A DNA stretch of 25,880 nucleotides. Source: CAZJHX01 sp964545715. Lineage in GTDB: Bacteria > Myxococcota_A > UBA9042 > GCA-2863065. Both the position numbers and the translations under genes were made by a program. The stretch is from the NCBI GenBank assembly GCA_964545715.1, contig CAZJHX010000148.1:1-25880 (forward strand). The letters are read 5' to 3'. Within the stretch, counting starts at the first letter, position 1. Every line of letters begins with the position of its first letter. Below the pieces are notes generated by a model that did not search any database, was not told the DNA's origin, and was given only the letters and a program-made list of their open reading frames with translations. Below, piece by piece: positions 1 through 7,572 of this stretch.

Positions 1-28
1 TGTAAGCTGCTGATGTCTTTGAAGTTCG

Positions 29-3000
29 ATGTCGTTCCAACGGATCTGCACCCAAATGATATGGACCGGCGCTGTCCAGGTTGGCGGCGGGATGGCGATC
101 GACCCGGTCGGCAAGCGAATCTACTGGGAGCTGCCGGGAAGCATCCCGACGCTGTTCAAATCGGTCGTCAGCAGCAAGCTGGACGGGACCGATATGACAC
201 CGCTGTTGGCCGATCTCACCGCGCTCGGCCCAAACGAGATCGCGGTCGACACCGTCAACGGCTTCCTCTTCGTGACGGGCACAGCGGTGCTCAGCCCGTT
301 CGGGCTCACGCGGACCGCGCTTGACGGCAGCGCGCCGACGACCCTGTTCACCGGTGTTCCAGTGGGCGACATGGCCCCTCACGGCCCCAGCAACACGCTG
401 TACGTGATCACCGGCACCGGACTTGTCCGCAGCGACCTGGCCGGTCAGGGGCCCGTGCCGCTTGCGCCGGGCACCTTGTCTGGGATCGACGTGCCCGTCG
501 CTGTGCCCGCCGGCTGCGTGGCCGACAGCGACTGCGACGATACCGACCCGTGCACCGACGACGTGTGCGACGGCGCCAACGGCTGCCTGAATACGCCGAC
601 CGACTGCGACGACGACTCGGCCTGCACGACGGACTCCTGTGACAGCGGCACCGGCTGCGTGTACGTGCCCTCCGCGGTCGGAACCGCCTGCGACGACGGG
701 CTGTTCTGCACCGAGAACGACAAGTGCCAGACCGGCGCGGAGTGCCTGGGTACGGCGGTCGACTGCGATGACGGCGAGCCCTGCACCAAGGACGGCTGCG
801 ACGCGCTGGACGGCTTGTGCGTGCACGCTCCGCAGTCGGGACCGTGCGACGACGGAGACAGCTGCACCGAGAACGATGACTGCGGCACGGGCACCTGCAC
901 AGGCTCCGACATCGACTGCAGCGACGGCAACGCGTGCACGGACGACTCCTGCGGTGCGGGCGGCTGCACATCCAGCAACAACAGCGCCGGGTGCGACGAC
1001 GACAACGAGTGCACGACAGCTGACACGTGCAACGCCGGCAGCTGCGTCGGGGGTGCGGCGCCTGACTGCGACGACGGCAACAGCTGTACCGACGACAGCT
1101 GCCAGAAGGGCGTGGGCTGCGTGTCGACCCCCAACTCGGCGGCGTGCGACGACGGGCTGAACTGCACGATCAACGACACCTGCACGACGGGTGACTGCAT
1201 CGGCGCGCCCCAGGAGTGCGACGATAACGAGCCGTGCACCAAGGACGGCTGCGACTCCTCCGATGGGCTGTGCGTACACGCGCCGATCAAGGGGCCCTGC
1301 AACGACGACAACGCCTGCACCGAGAACACGACGTGCGCCACCGGCCAGTGCGAGGGCGACGTGGTCGACTGCAACGACAGCGACCCGTGCACGGCGGACA
1401 GCTGCAACCCCTCCAGCGGCTGCGTCAACGCCCAGGCGGCCACCGGGGCCGACTGCGATGACGGCGACGCGTGCACCGAGGACGACGTCTGCACCACAGG
1501 CGGCGCGTGTGAGGGCGACGCGGTCGACTGCGATGACAACAACCCGTGCTCCGCGGACAGCTGCGACTCGGCCACCGGCTGCGTGTCGGTCAACGTAGCA
1601 TCCGGAACCAGCTGCTCGGACGGCGACGTGTGCGACGGCGCCGAGACCTGCCTGGACGGCGTCTGCACCGCCGGCACACCGCTGGACTGCAACGACCTCA
1701 ACCCGTGCACCAACGACTCCTGCCACCCGACCGACGGCTGCGCCTCGGTCAACAACACGCTGCCCTGCACAGACGGCGACGTCTGCAACGGCGACGAAGA
1801 GTGCGCGGACGGCGTCTGCGAGGACGGCACGCCGCTGGACTGCGACGACGGCAACCAGTGCACTGCGGACACCTGCGACGCGATAGACGGCTGCGCCAAC
1901 GCCAACCTGACCAACGGGGACGCATGCGACGACGGCAACGCGTGCACGGACGCCGACACCTGTGTGGACGGCGGCTGCACGGCCGGCGACGACGTCAACT
2001 GCAACGACAAGGACGCCTGCACAAACGACGCGTGTGACCCGGCGTCGGGCTGCACGTACGAGTTCAACACCAACCCCTGCAACGACTTTGACGAGTGCAA
2101 CGGCGCCGAGCAGTGCGACGGCGCCGGCAACTGTGCGGCCGGCACCCCGATCGACTGCGACGACGGCAATCCGTGCACCGATGACTCCTGCGACCCGTCT
2201 GCCGGCTGCCAGTACGCGGATACAGCGGCCGGCACTTCCTGCGCCGATGGCGACGCGTGCAATGGGGACGAGCTGTGCGCCGAGGGGGCGTGTGCTCCCG
2301 GGACGGCGCCGGACTGCGATGACGGCAACACGTGCACGGACGACTCTTGCGACTCGAGCTCGGGCTGCGTCACGGCCAACGTGGCGTCGGGCACGGACTG
2401 CGGCGACGGGGACACGTGCAACGGTGACGAGACGTGCCTGGACGGGGTGTGCACCGGGGGCACGGCGCTGGACTGCGACGACGACGATGTCTGCACCGCC
2501 GACACCTGCGACGCGGCGGCGGGCTGCCAGAACGACGCCATCGAAGACTGCTGCGCGGAGGACGCGGACTGCCCCGAGCGCGGCGCCTGCGTCGAGATCT
2601 TCTGTGACCTGGACGCCAACGAGTGCGCCAGCAGCCCCATCGCGGACTGCTGCACCGAGGACTCGGAGTGCGACGACGGCTCGGACGGCACGGACGACGC
2701 CTGTGACCTGACCACGAACACGTGCACCAACACGCCGAAGGGCTGCCTGGCCGACGCTGCGCTGTGCGACGACTCGGATGCCTGCACGGACGACATCTGC
2801 GGCAGCGACGGCACGTGCTCCAACGAGGCGATCGAGGGCTGCTGTGCGCTGGACGAGGACTGCGGCGACGCGGAGCTGTGCGACGAGAACAAGCAGTGCG
2901 TCCCGGACGGCAGCACACCGCCCGAGACCGACACCGGCGGCGGCGAAGACCCGCCGGAGCTGGACTGGGGCCCTGATTGCGCAGCGGGTGGTTCCTCGGG

Positions 3001-4456
3001 CGGCTCCCAGCTACCGGTGCTGCTGCTGCTCTTTGCACCGCTGGTGATCCTGCGCCTGAGACGGCGCAGCGTGGCGGTGATCGCGCCCTTTCTGGCCGTG
3101 ATGTTGCTGGCACCCCAACCCGCCGCGGCGGACTGGCCTGACAAGTCGATCTACCTGGACATCTACGGCGGTGGAAACCTCGTCGTGGACAAGTGGGACC
3201 TGCACAAGGTGGGCAACGCGGGCATCGACATCGATCACGGGCTGGTGTTCGGCGCCAAGCTGGGCGGCTACCCGCTGTGGTGGCTGGGCCTGGAGGGCGG
3301 CCTGGGCGTACTGCCGCTGAGCACGGACGGGGCCGGGGACAACACGGCGCTGGACATGCACGTAGGCGCGCTGTTTCACCTGATGAAGACCAGCTGGTCG
3401 CCGTACCTGACCGCGGGCGGCGGGTTCTATCGCAACGTGAGCGGCGATCTGGGGAAAGACGTCGACTACAACGCCTTTTACGGCGTGGGCGTGGTCGGGA
3501 GGCTGAACAGCTGGCTGGGCTTGCGGCTGCAGGCGCGGCACGTGCTGACGGACGGCTACGAGGGTGAGCCCGGGCTGGGCGGCAACGTGGAGATCATCGC
3601 GGCGCTGCGCTTCAACCTGTGGCAGACCGAGGCCGATCGCGACAAAGACGGCATCATGGACATGGACGATGACTGTCCGGACACGCCCGGCCACAAGACC
3701 GCGCGCGGCTGTCCGGATCGCGACGGCGACGGCATTCGCTACAAGGACGAAAAATGCCCCGACACACCCGGCCCCGCCAAGCACGACGGCTGCCCGGACG
3801 AGGACGGCGACGGCATCATCGACAAAAACGACAAGTGCCCCGACAACGCCGGCGTCCCCGAGCTGCAGGGCTGCAAGGACACCGACAAGGACGGCCTGAT
3901 GGACCACGTCGACAAGTGCCCGCTCAAGCCTGAGGACAAGGACGGCTTCGAGGACGCGGACGGCTGCCCGGACCCGGATAACGACAAAGACGGCATCCTG
4001 GACGTGGACGATAAGTGTCCGCTGAAGCCTGAGACCAAGAACGGGTACAAGGACGCGGACGGCTGCCCGGACACGGTGCCCACCGTGATCAAGGAGAAGG
4101 AGATCGTCATCCTGGAGAAGGTGTACTTCGACTTCAACAAGGCCACGATCAAGCCGGAGAGCCACGATCTGCTCGGCGCGGTCGCCAAGGCCCTCAAAGA
4201 GCACCCGGAGATCCTCAAAATCGAGGTCGGCGGTCACACCGATGACGTCGGGACCACGCCCAAGAATCAGCGGCTGTCGGAGCGCCGAGCCAAGGCCGTT
4301 GTGGCCTACCTGGTCGGCAAGGGCGTCGCCAAGTCGCGGCTGAAGTTCCGCGGCTACGGCGAGGCCAAGCCGCTGGTGCGCAGCAAGACGGATGAAGCGC
4401 GCGCCAAGAACCGCCGCGTGGAATTCAAGATCACCAAGCGCGCACCCAAAAAGTAG
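29..4456 (+). CDS. Fused frame: propeller/Cys-repeat surface protein with MYXO-CTERM-like tail, joined to an OmpA-family porin
   Basis: The 1475 codons read as two proteins in one frame. Residues 10-160 look like YWTD/LDL-receptor-B-type propeller repeats (IDPVGKRIYW, SKLDGTD, TALDGSAP). Residues 168-840 are about thirteen 50-residue Cys/Asp repeats, followed by a different Cys-rich block to about 960. Residues 960-1013 form a tail: acidic/Gly linker, C984, a hydrophobic stretch (LPVLLLLFAPLVIL) and an Arg cluster, as in MYXO-CTERM anchors. At V1015 a signal-peptide-like segment ends in PAAA before D1035. A beta-barrel region, TSP type-3 calcium repeats (1203-1348) and an OmpA C-terminal peptidoglycan-binding domain (1365-1470, with GHTDD and NQRLSERRA) follow. 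An in-frame stop at 20-22 excludes an earlier start and the N-terminus lacks a signal peptide, so the 5' end is probably broken. The porin may start separately at GTG 3071, although no clear ribosome site is visible there. Domain calls are firm; a single polypeptide is doubtful. Confidence 0.8.
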   Translation: MSFQRICTQMIWTGAVQVGGGMAIDPVGKRIYWELPGSIPTLFKSVVSSKLDGTDMTPLLADLTALGPNEIAVDTVNGFLFVTGTAVLSPFGLTRTALDGSAPTTLFTGVPVGDMAPHGPSNTLYVITGTGLVRSDLAGQGPVPLAPGTLSGIDVPVAVPAGCVADSDCDDTDPCTDDVCDGANGCLNTPTDCDDDSACTTDSCDSGTGCVYVPSAVGTACDDGLFCTENDKCQTGAECLGTAVDCDDGEPCTKDGCDALDGLCVHAPQSGPCDDGDSCTENDDCGTGTCTGSDIDCSDGNACTDDSCGAGGCTSSNNSAGCDDDNECTTADTCNAGSCVGGAAPDCDDGNSCTDDSCQKGVGCVSTPNSAACDDGLNCTINDTCTTGDCIGAPQECDDNEPCTKDGCDSSDGLCVHAPIKGPCNDDNACTENTTCATGQCEGDVVDCNDSDPCTADSCNPSSGCVNAQAATGADCDDGDACTEDDVCTTGGACEGDAVDCDDNNPCSADSCDSATGCVSVNVASGTSCSDGDVCDGAETCLDGVCTAGTPLDCNDLNPCTNDSCHPTDGCASVNNTLPCTDGDVCNGDEECADGVCEDGTPLDCDDGNQCTADTCDAIDGCANANLTNGDACDDGNACTDADTCVDGGCTAGDDVNCNDKDACTNDACDPASGCTYEFNTNPCNDFDECNGAEQCDGAGNCAAGTPIDCDDGNPCTDDSCDPSAGCQYADTAAGTSCADGDACNGDELCAEGACAPGTAPDCDDGNTCTDDSCDSSSGCVTANVASGTDCGDGDTCNGDETCLDGVCTGGTALDCDDDDVCTADTCDAAAGCQNDAIEDCCAEDADCPERGACVEIFCDLDANECASSPIADCCTEDSECDDGSDGTDDACDLTTNTCTNTPKGCLADAALCDDSDACTDDICGSDGTCSNEAIEGCCALDEDCGDAELCDENKQCVPDGSTPPETDTGGGEDPPELDWGPDCAAGGSSGGSQLPVLLLLFAPLVILRLRRRSVAVIAPFLAVMLLAPQPAAADWPDKSIYLDIYGGGNLVVDKWDLHKVGNAGIDIDHGLVFGAKLGGYPLWWLGLEGGLGVLPLSTDGAGDNTALDMHVGALFHLMKTSWSPYLTAGGGFYRNVSGDLGKDVDYNAFYGVGVVGRLNSWLGLRLQARHVLTDGYEGEPGLGGNVEIIAALRFNLWQTEADRDKDGIMDMDDDCPDTPGHKTARGCPDRDGDGIRYKDEKCPDTPGPAKHDGCPDEDGDGIIDKNDKCPDNAGVPELQGCKDTDKDGLMDHVDKCPLKPEDKDGFEDADGCPDPDNDKDGILDVDDKCPLKPETKNGYKDADGCPDTVPTVIKEKEIVILEKVYFDFNKATIKPESHDLLGAVAKALKEHPEILKIEVGGHTDDVGTTPKNQRLSERRAKAVVAYLVGKGVAKSRLKFRGYGEAKPLVRSKTDEARAKNRRVEFKITKRAPKK
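530..2545 (+). repeat. About 13 diverged tandem repeats of ~150 bp encoding Cys/Asp-rich units
   Basis: Each unit encodes a core like DCDDGNPCTDDSCD..GC, a short variable spacer, then a second half-unit with a further three to five cysteines. Period is about 50 codons. The units differ from each other at many third positions, so they are old duplications rather than recent copies, although short blocks such as gactgcgacgacggcaac recur. Such Asp/Cys arrays are common in secreted proteins of Myxococcota and are thought to be disulfide-rich, possibly calcium-binding stalks; the latter point is inference. Confidence 0.85.
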
Positions 4457-4660
4457 TCAGGTCGGGGTCGCGTCGCTCTCACGGCGCGACCACACCGACG
4501 CCGGCAGCTTGTTGACGTGCGCGATGTAGCGCACAACCGGCGCGTCGATGGGCAGCAGGCGCTCGGAGTTGAAGCGCATGTTGTCGTACACCTTGCCGTC
4601 CTCGTCGCGTAGCAAATACGCGGACAGCTGCATCCCCAACAGCATCACGCGCTGCAGCAC
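4457..4660 (-). pseudogene. C-terminal remnant of an unidentified gene, N-terminus missing
   Basis: A 67-codon minus-strand frame, formally opening at GTG 4660, ends with TGA directly against the convergent OmpA stop codon. Nearly every third codon position is G or C, as in the real genes here, which argues for true coding sequence rather than a shadow frame. The protein (LSAYLLRDEDGKVYDN...PIDAPVVRYIAHVNKLPASVW) has no domain I recognise. Upstream in frame a TGA occurs only a few codons before the GTG, and from about 4661 the good coding signal switches to the other strand. I therefore read it as the 3' end of a larger gene cut off at a DNA junction. It could instead be a real small protein. 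Confidence 0.5.
4466..4491. terminator. Hairpin just past the OmpA stop codon (possible terminator)
   Basis: A 10-bp stem (ggtcgcgtcg paired with cggcgcgacc, one G-T pair) closes a 6-base loop nine bases after the stop codon at 4454-4456. There is no T-run, so it would be an atypical terminator. It also lies inside the convergent remnant on the other strand, so the symmetry may be coincidental. Confidence 0.3.
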
Positions 4661-4756
4661 CCGGCCGAAGACTCAGACCTGCTTCACGAGCACGATGAGG
4701 CGCTGCGCTGGGTCGCCACGGGCGCCAACCACCGGCCGGAGATCCGGCGCAAGCTG

Positions 4757-5578
4757 ATGAGCCACGACCACATCCTGCCGGGCTTCACCGACGCGGGCGC
4801 GCACTGCCGGCACCTGGCCTTCTTCGACGGCGCGCTGTCGCTGCTGCGCCAAGCGGTCTCCACCGGCTTCATGACGCCTCAGCGCGCCATCGAGCGTGTC
4901 ACGGGTGAGCCGGCGCGCTGGTTCAACCTGAAGACCGGTACGCTCAAGGTCGGCGCGCCGGCGGACGTGGTGCTGTTGAATCCCGACGCACTGCGAGCCC
5001 CGATCCCGGAGCCGATCGAGGTGGAGGACCGCACGATCCAGGACGCTCTGCGCATGGTGAAGCGGGGCTCCGAAGAGGCGGTGGCGGCGGTCTTCATTCG
5101 GGGCGCGCAGGTCGTCGCAGACGGGGTCCCGCTGGCCACCCTCGGTGCTCAGCCGCTGGGGACGACCATGACCCCGACTACGAGCGCCGATGACGTGCTG
5201 GCCCGGCATCGCAACCGCATCGACGATCGCACCGTCGACCACCCGTTCAGCTCCTATTGGGACGTCTTTGTCCTGAAGCATCGCAACGCGCTGAACGTGG
5301 CGCTGCACTGCGTCGGTGTCGTCCTTTTGTGGGCCATCCCGGCGTGGGCTTTGCTGGCGGGCAACCCCTGGCTGCTGCTGGCGCTGCCGATCTCTCAGGG
5401 CCTGGGTCTCGCGGGGCACCGCCTGTTCGAACAGTCGTACGTGGACACGCGCGACGCGATCTTCTCGTGGAGGGCGGTCCTGGCCCTACATAGACTGTTT
5501 CTCGAGGTCGTGACCGGGCGCTACCCGGCTCACGTGCGCCGGTTGACCGCTCAGCTCGAAGCCTGGCAGCGCCGGTGA
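4757..5578 (+). CDS. Truncated N-acyl-D-amino-acid deacylase-like amidohydrolase fused to an Mpo1-like (DUF962) domain
   Basis: Residues 1-135 match the C-terminal third of D-aminoacylase/N-acyl-D-glutamate deacylase amidohydrolases: TDAGAH (11-16) with the metal-site Asp, EPARWFNL, then GTLKVGAPADVVLL, the usual end of the small beta domain. The N-terminal barrel with its HxH zinc motif is absent. Good coding continues upstream in frame to about 4661 (protein LLHEHDEALRWV), so ATG 4757 is only a formal start. Residues 160-260 form an Mpo1-like domain (KHRN, ALHCVG, GHRLFEQ; His175, His184 and His221 are candidate iron ligands) with two membrane segments. Yeast Mpo1 is a dioxygenase acting on 2-hydroxy fatty acids. 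The deacylase half is probably dead unless the 5' end is restored; the Mpo1-like half looks intact. The stop overlaps the next gene in GTGA. Confidence 0.7.
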   Translation: MSHDHILPGFTDAGAHCRHLAFFDGALSLLRQAVSTGFMTPQRAIERVTGEPARWFNLKTGTLKVGAPADVVLLNPDALRAPIPEPIEVEDRTIQDALRMVKRGSEEAVAAVFIRGAQVVADGVPLATLGAQPLGTTMTPTTSADDVLARHRNRIDDRTVDHPFSSYWDVFVLKHRNALNVALHCVGVVLLWAIPAWALLAGNPWLLLALPISQGLGLAGHRLFEQSYVDTRDAIFSWRAVLALHRLFLEVVTGRYPAHVRRLTAQLEAWQRR

Positions 5579-6177
5579 GGCTGCCCCGCGTTCCCCACGC
5601 GCGCCGTCTGCAGTGGATGGGCGCGGGCTACCTGGTCTTCTGCGCGTTGTACCTTTTCGCGGGATACGTGCACCTGGTCAGCCCGACCGAGCTGGCGCCG
5701 ACGGCGGCCGACCGGGCGATCGCCTATCTGCCGGAGGCGATCTGGGTCTATCTGTCTCAGTTCGCCTTCTTGTTTGTCGCGCTTTACTTCTTCGGCGACG
5801 ACGACGGCCGCACCTACGCCTTCTGGGGCTATTTGGCGGCGACGGCGATGGCCTTCGTGATCTTCATGGCGTGGCCGACCTCATTGCCGCGCCCGGCGAT
5901 CGAGTCCACCGGCATCACAGCGTTCTTGTGGCGCGGACTGTACGCCACTGACACCGCGGCCAACTGCTTCCCGTCGCTACACGTGGCGCTGGCCGGGCTG
6001 GCGGCGGCGCGAATGGCGGCGTCGGGGGGCGCGGCCCGAGTCGTGGGACCTCTGTGGGCGCTGGCGATCACCGCCTCGACGCTGCTGACCAGGCAGCACG
6101 TGCTGTTGGACGTGGCCGGCGGCGCTGCGATCGGCGCGGCGTCGTGGGTGCTGGTCCGCCGACTCGACGTGCGTTAG
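5575..6177 (+). CDS. PAP2-superfamily membrane phosphatase/phosphotransferase
   Basis: This 200-residue integral membrane protein has about six hydrophobic helices. It carries the PAP2 core: FPSLHV at 132-137 with His136, and a second motif TRQHVLLDVAGG at 172-183 with His175 and Asp179. This spacing resembles the PAP2_3 branch, which includes inositol-phosphoceramide-synthase-like and lipid-phosphate phosphatases. The likely activity is removal or transfer of a phosphate head group on a lipid at the membrane; the substrate cannot be read from sequence. The GTG start overlaps the preceding stop (GTGA), suggesting translational coupling to the Mpo1-like protein. An alternative ATG start lies at 5617. 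Confidence 0.85.
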   Translation: MRLPRVPHARRLQWMGAGYLVFCALYLFAGYVHLVSPTELAPTAADRAIAYLPEAIWVYLSQFAFLFVALYFFGDDDGRTYAFWGYLAATAMAFVIFMAWPTSLPRPAIESTGITAFLWRGLYATDTAANCFPSLHVALAGLAAARMAASGGAARVVGPLWALAITASTLLTRQHVLLDVAGGAAIGAASWVLVRRLDVR

Positions 6178-6202
6178 CGGGCAGCGCTACCATGGCAGGC
6201 CC

Positions 6203-6658
6203 ATGAACGAGCTCGACCCCACAGCGCTGGCGACCCGATATGGACGTCCGCCGCCACCCCGCGCCGACGTGCTGGACGCAGCCCAGGTCCTGGACGACGC
6301 ACAAGAAGGTGAGCTGATCGGTCGCATCGCCACGCTTCGAGCCACCCATGGCGCCGACTGCGCCGTCGTGGTGCTCAAACGGACCGCGCCTTTGACACCG
6401 GCCGAGATGGCGTTCTGGCTGCTGAATCACTGGGGCATCGGCGGCCGCCAAAACCGGGGGCTGTTGGTGTTGTTGGCGCTGGAAGAGCGGCGCATCGAGG
6501 TCGAGGTCGGATACGGCCTGGAGCCTATCGTGTCCGACGCGGCCGCCGACGCGATTCTGGACGAGCACATCGTACCGCTGCTCTCGGCGGGTGACCTGGC
6601 GAAAGCGCTGGACGAGTCGGTCGCGCGACTGGTGGCGGCCATAGGAGAACACGCGTGA
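6203..6658 (+). CDS. TPM-domain protein, cytosolic form
   Basis: The 151 residues are almost entirely one TPM (TLP18.3/Psb32/MOLO-1) domain: VLDDAQEGELIGRIATL, then WGIGGRQNRGLLVLLALEERRIEVEVGYGLEPIVSD and DEHIVPLL. TPM domains elsewhere are periplasmic or lumenal, sit on membrane anchors and have been linked to photosystem II repair or acid phosphatase activity. This copy has neither signal peptide nor membrane helix, which is unusual. Its 3' end overlaps the next gene in GTGA, and a second, exported TPM protein lies one gene further on. Start ATG 6203 follows a weak GGCAGG motif; ATG 6192 is out of frame. Confidence 0.8.
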   Translation: MNELDPTALATRYGRPPPPRADVLDAAQVLDDAQEGELIGRIATLRATHGADCAVVVLKRTAPLTPAEMAFWLLNHWGIGGRQNRGLLVLLALEERRIEVEVGYGLEPIVSDAAADAILDEHIVPLLSAGDLAKALDESVARLVAAIGEHA

Positions 6659-7572
6659 CCACACCACTTCAGGCGCCTGTAGAAGACCTGGCGTACGCGC
6701 TCGCAGACCCGGAGACGGGCCTTATCGCCGTGCTGACCGTCGCATGCCACGTCCCAGCCCCCGTGCAGGCCGTCATCGAGGCTCTGGAGGCCCTGGTCGC
6801 CGGTGGCGGCGGGACCGTCATGCGCGACGAGCTTGACGGAATGCGCGCCGTGCGCTTTCGGGATCCACCGGGGCGCGGCAAGCCGATACCGGCGGTGCAC
6901 TGGCCAACGGTGCTGGCCGAGATCGACCCGGACGACGCGTGGCTGACCCAGGCGCGGCTGGATCACGACGTGCTGGCGGCGTCGGCCGGGGCAGCGTCGC
7001 CCCTGGATCCGGCGCAGGTCGCCGGGGTCACGGCGCGGACGCTGGCGGAGGTGCTGGAGCGGCTGGGAGCCTGGGCGGCTCAAGAGCTGATCGTGTCGGC
7101 TTTTGACGGCGCCGCGGGCAAGCAGCGCTTTCGACTGCCCACGGTCTCCCCGCTGCCTCGCGACGCCGCGTCAGCCATCGCCCCGAAGCCGGTCAACCGC
7201 AAGCCGCTGTACATCGCGCTGGGGGTCGTGGGCCTGGTCGTCGTGATCGTGCTCGGGCTCCGCAGCAGCGCCGCGGGCGACCTGCAGGACGCCGCGGCCG
7301 TCTGTCGCAAGAAGCAGAGCCAGCTCACCAATGTCGAGGAGCGCCGCGCTCAGCTGGAGCGTGACCTCAAGCCGATCATGAGCGCGCCCGGCGTGACGCC
7401 GGAGGAGAGGACGCGGCTGATGGACGAGCTGACCGGCGCCACAAACCGCGTGACGGTGGAGCGCAAGCGGCTTCAGGAGGCCGCGGCAGCGTACGAGAAA
7501 GAGCGAGGCGGCTGGATCGCCGGGCTGGCGGCGTCATCGGACGACGACACCACGTGCGGGTACGGCCAATGA
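6655..7572 (+). CDS. Uncharacterised single-pass membrane protein with C-terminal coiled coil
   Basis: I recognise no family in these 305 residues. A soluble, Ala/Asp/Val-rich N-terminal part (1-180) is predicted to face the cytosol. One transmembrane helix (about 184-202) follows two basic residues, and then a charged, heptad-like segment (213-285, ERRAQLERDL...VERKRLQEA) is probably a coiled coil outside the membrane. Start GTG 6655 lies in the GTGA overlap with the upstream TPM gene and the stop lies in the ATGA overlap with the downstream TPM gene. Being sandwiched between two TPM-domain genes, with coupled translation on both sides, suggests it works with them, perhaps as a scaffold linking the cytosolic and exported TPM proteins; that role is inference. 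Confidence 0.7.
   Translation: MTTPLQAPVEDLAYALADPETGLIAVLTVACHVPAPVQAVIEALEALVAGGGGTVMRDELDGMRAVRFRDPPGRGKPIPAVHWPTVLAEIDPDDAWLTQARLDHDVLAASAGAASPLDPAQVAGVTARTLAEVLERLGAWAAQELIVSAFDGAAGKQRFRLPTVSPLPRDAASAIAPKPVNRKPLYIALGVVGLVVVIVLGLRSSAAGDLQDAAAVCRKKQSQLTNVEERRAQLERDLKPIMSAPGVTPEERTRLMDELTGATNRVTVERKRLQEAAAAYEKERGGWIAGLAASSDDDTTCGYGQ

Noticed and set aside
530..2545. Regular repeats that could suggest a CRISPR array
   Set aside because: The period is about 150 bp, units are diverged, there are no unique spacers, and a continuous protein frame with conserved cysteines explains the periodicity.
445..3144. An 899-codon minus-strand open frame, Ser/Pro/Gln-rich
   Set aside because: It is the mirror of the Cys/Asp repeats on the plus strand: regular gac/tgc codons read backwards give stop-free Ser/Gln/His sequence. 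It has no start signal or recognisable domain.
3011..4237. A 408-codon minus-strand frame opposite the OmpA gene
   Set aside because: Val/Leu/Arg-rich mirror of the Asp/Lys-rich calcium repeats, without start signal or domain.
4097..4456. Possibility that the OmpA domain is a MotB or Pal flagellar/lipoprotein component
   Set aside because: The preceding beta-barrel and thrombospondin type-3 calcium repeats define an OmpA/OprF-type porin, and no MotB plug helix or lipobox is present.
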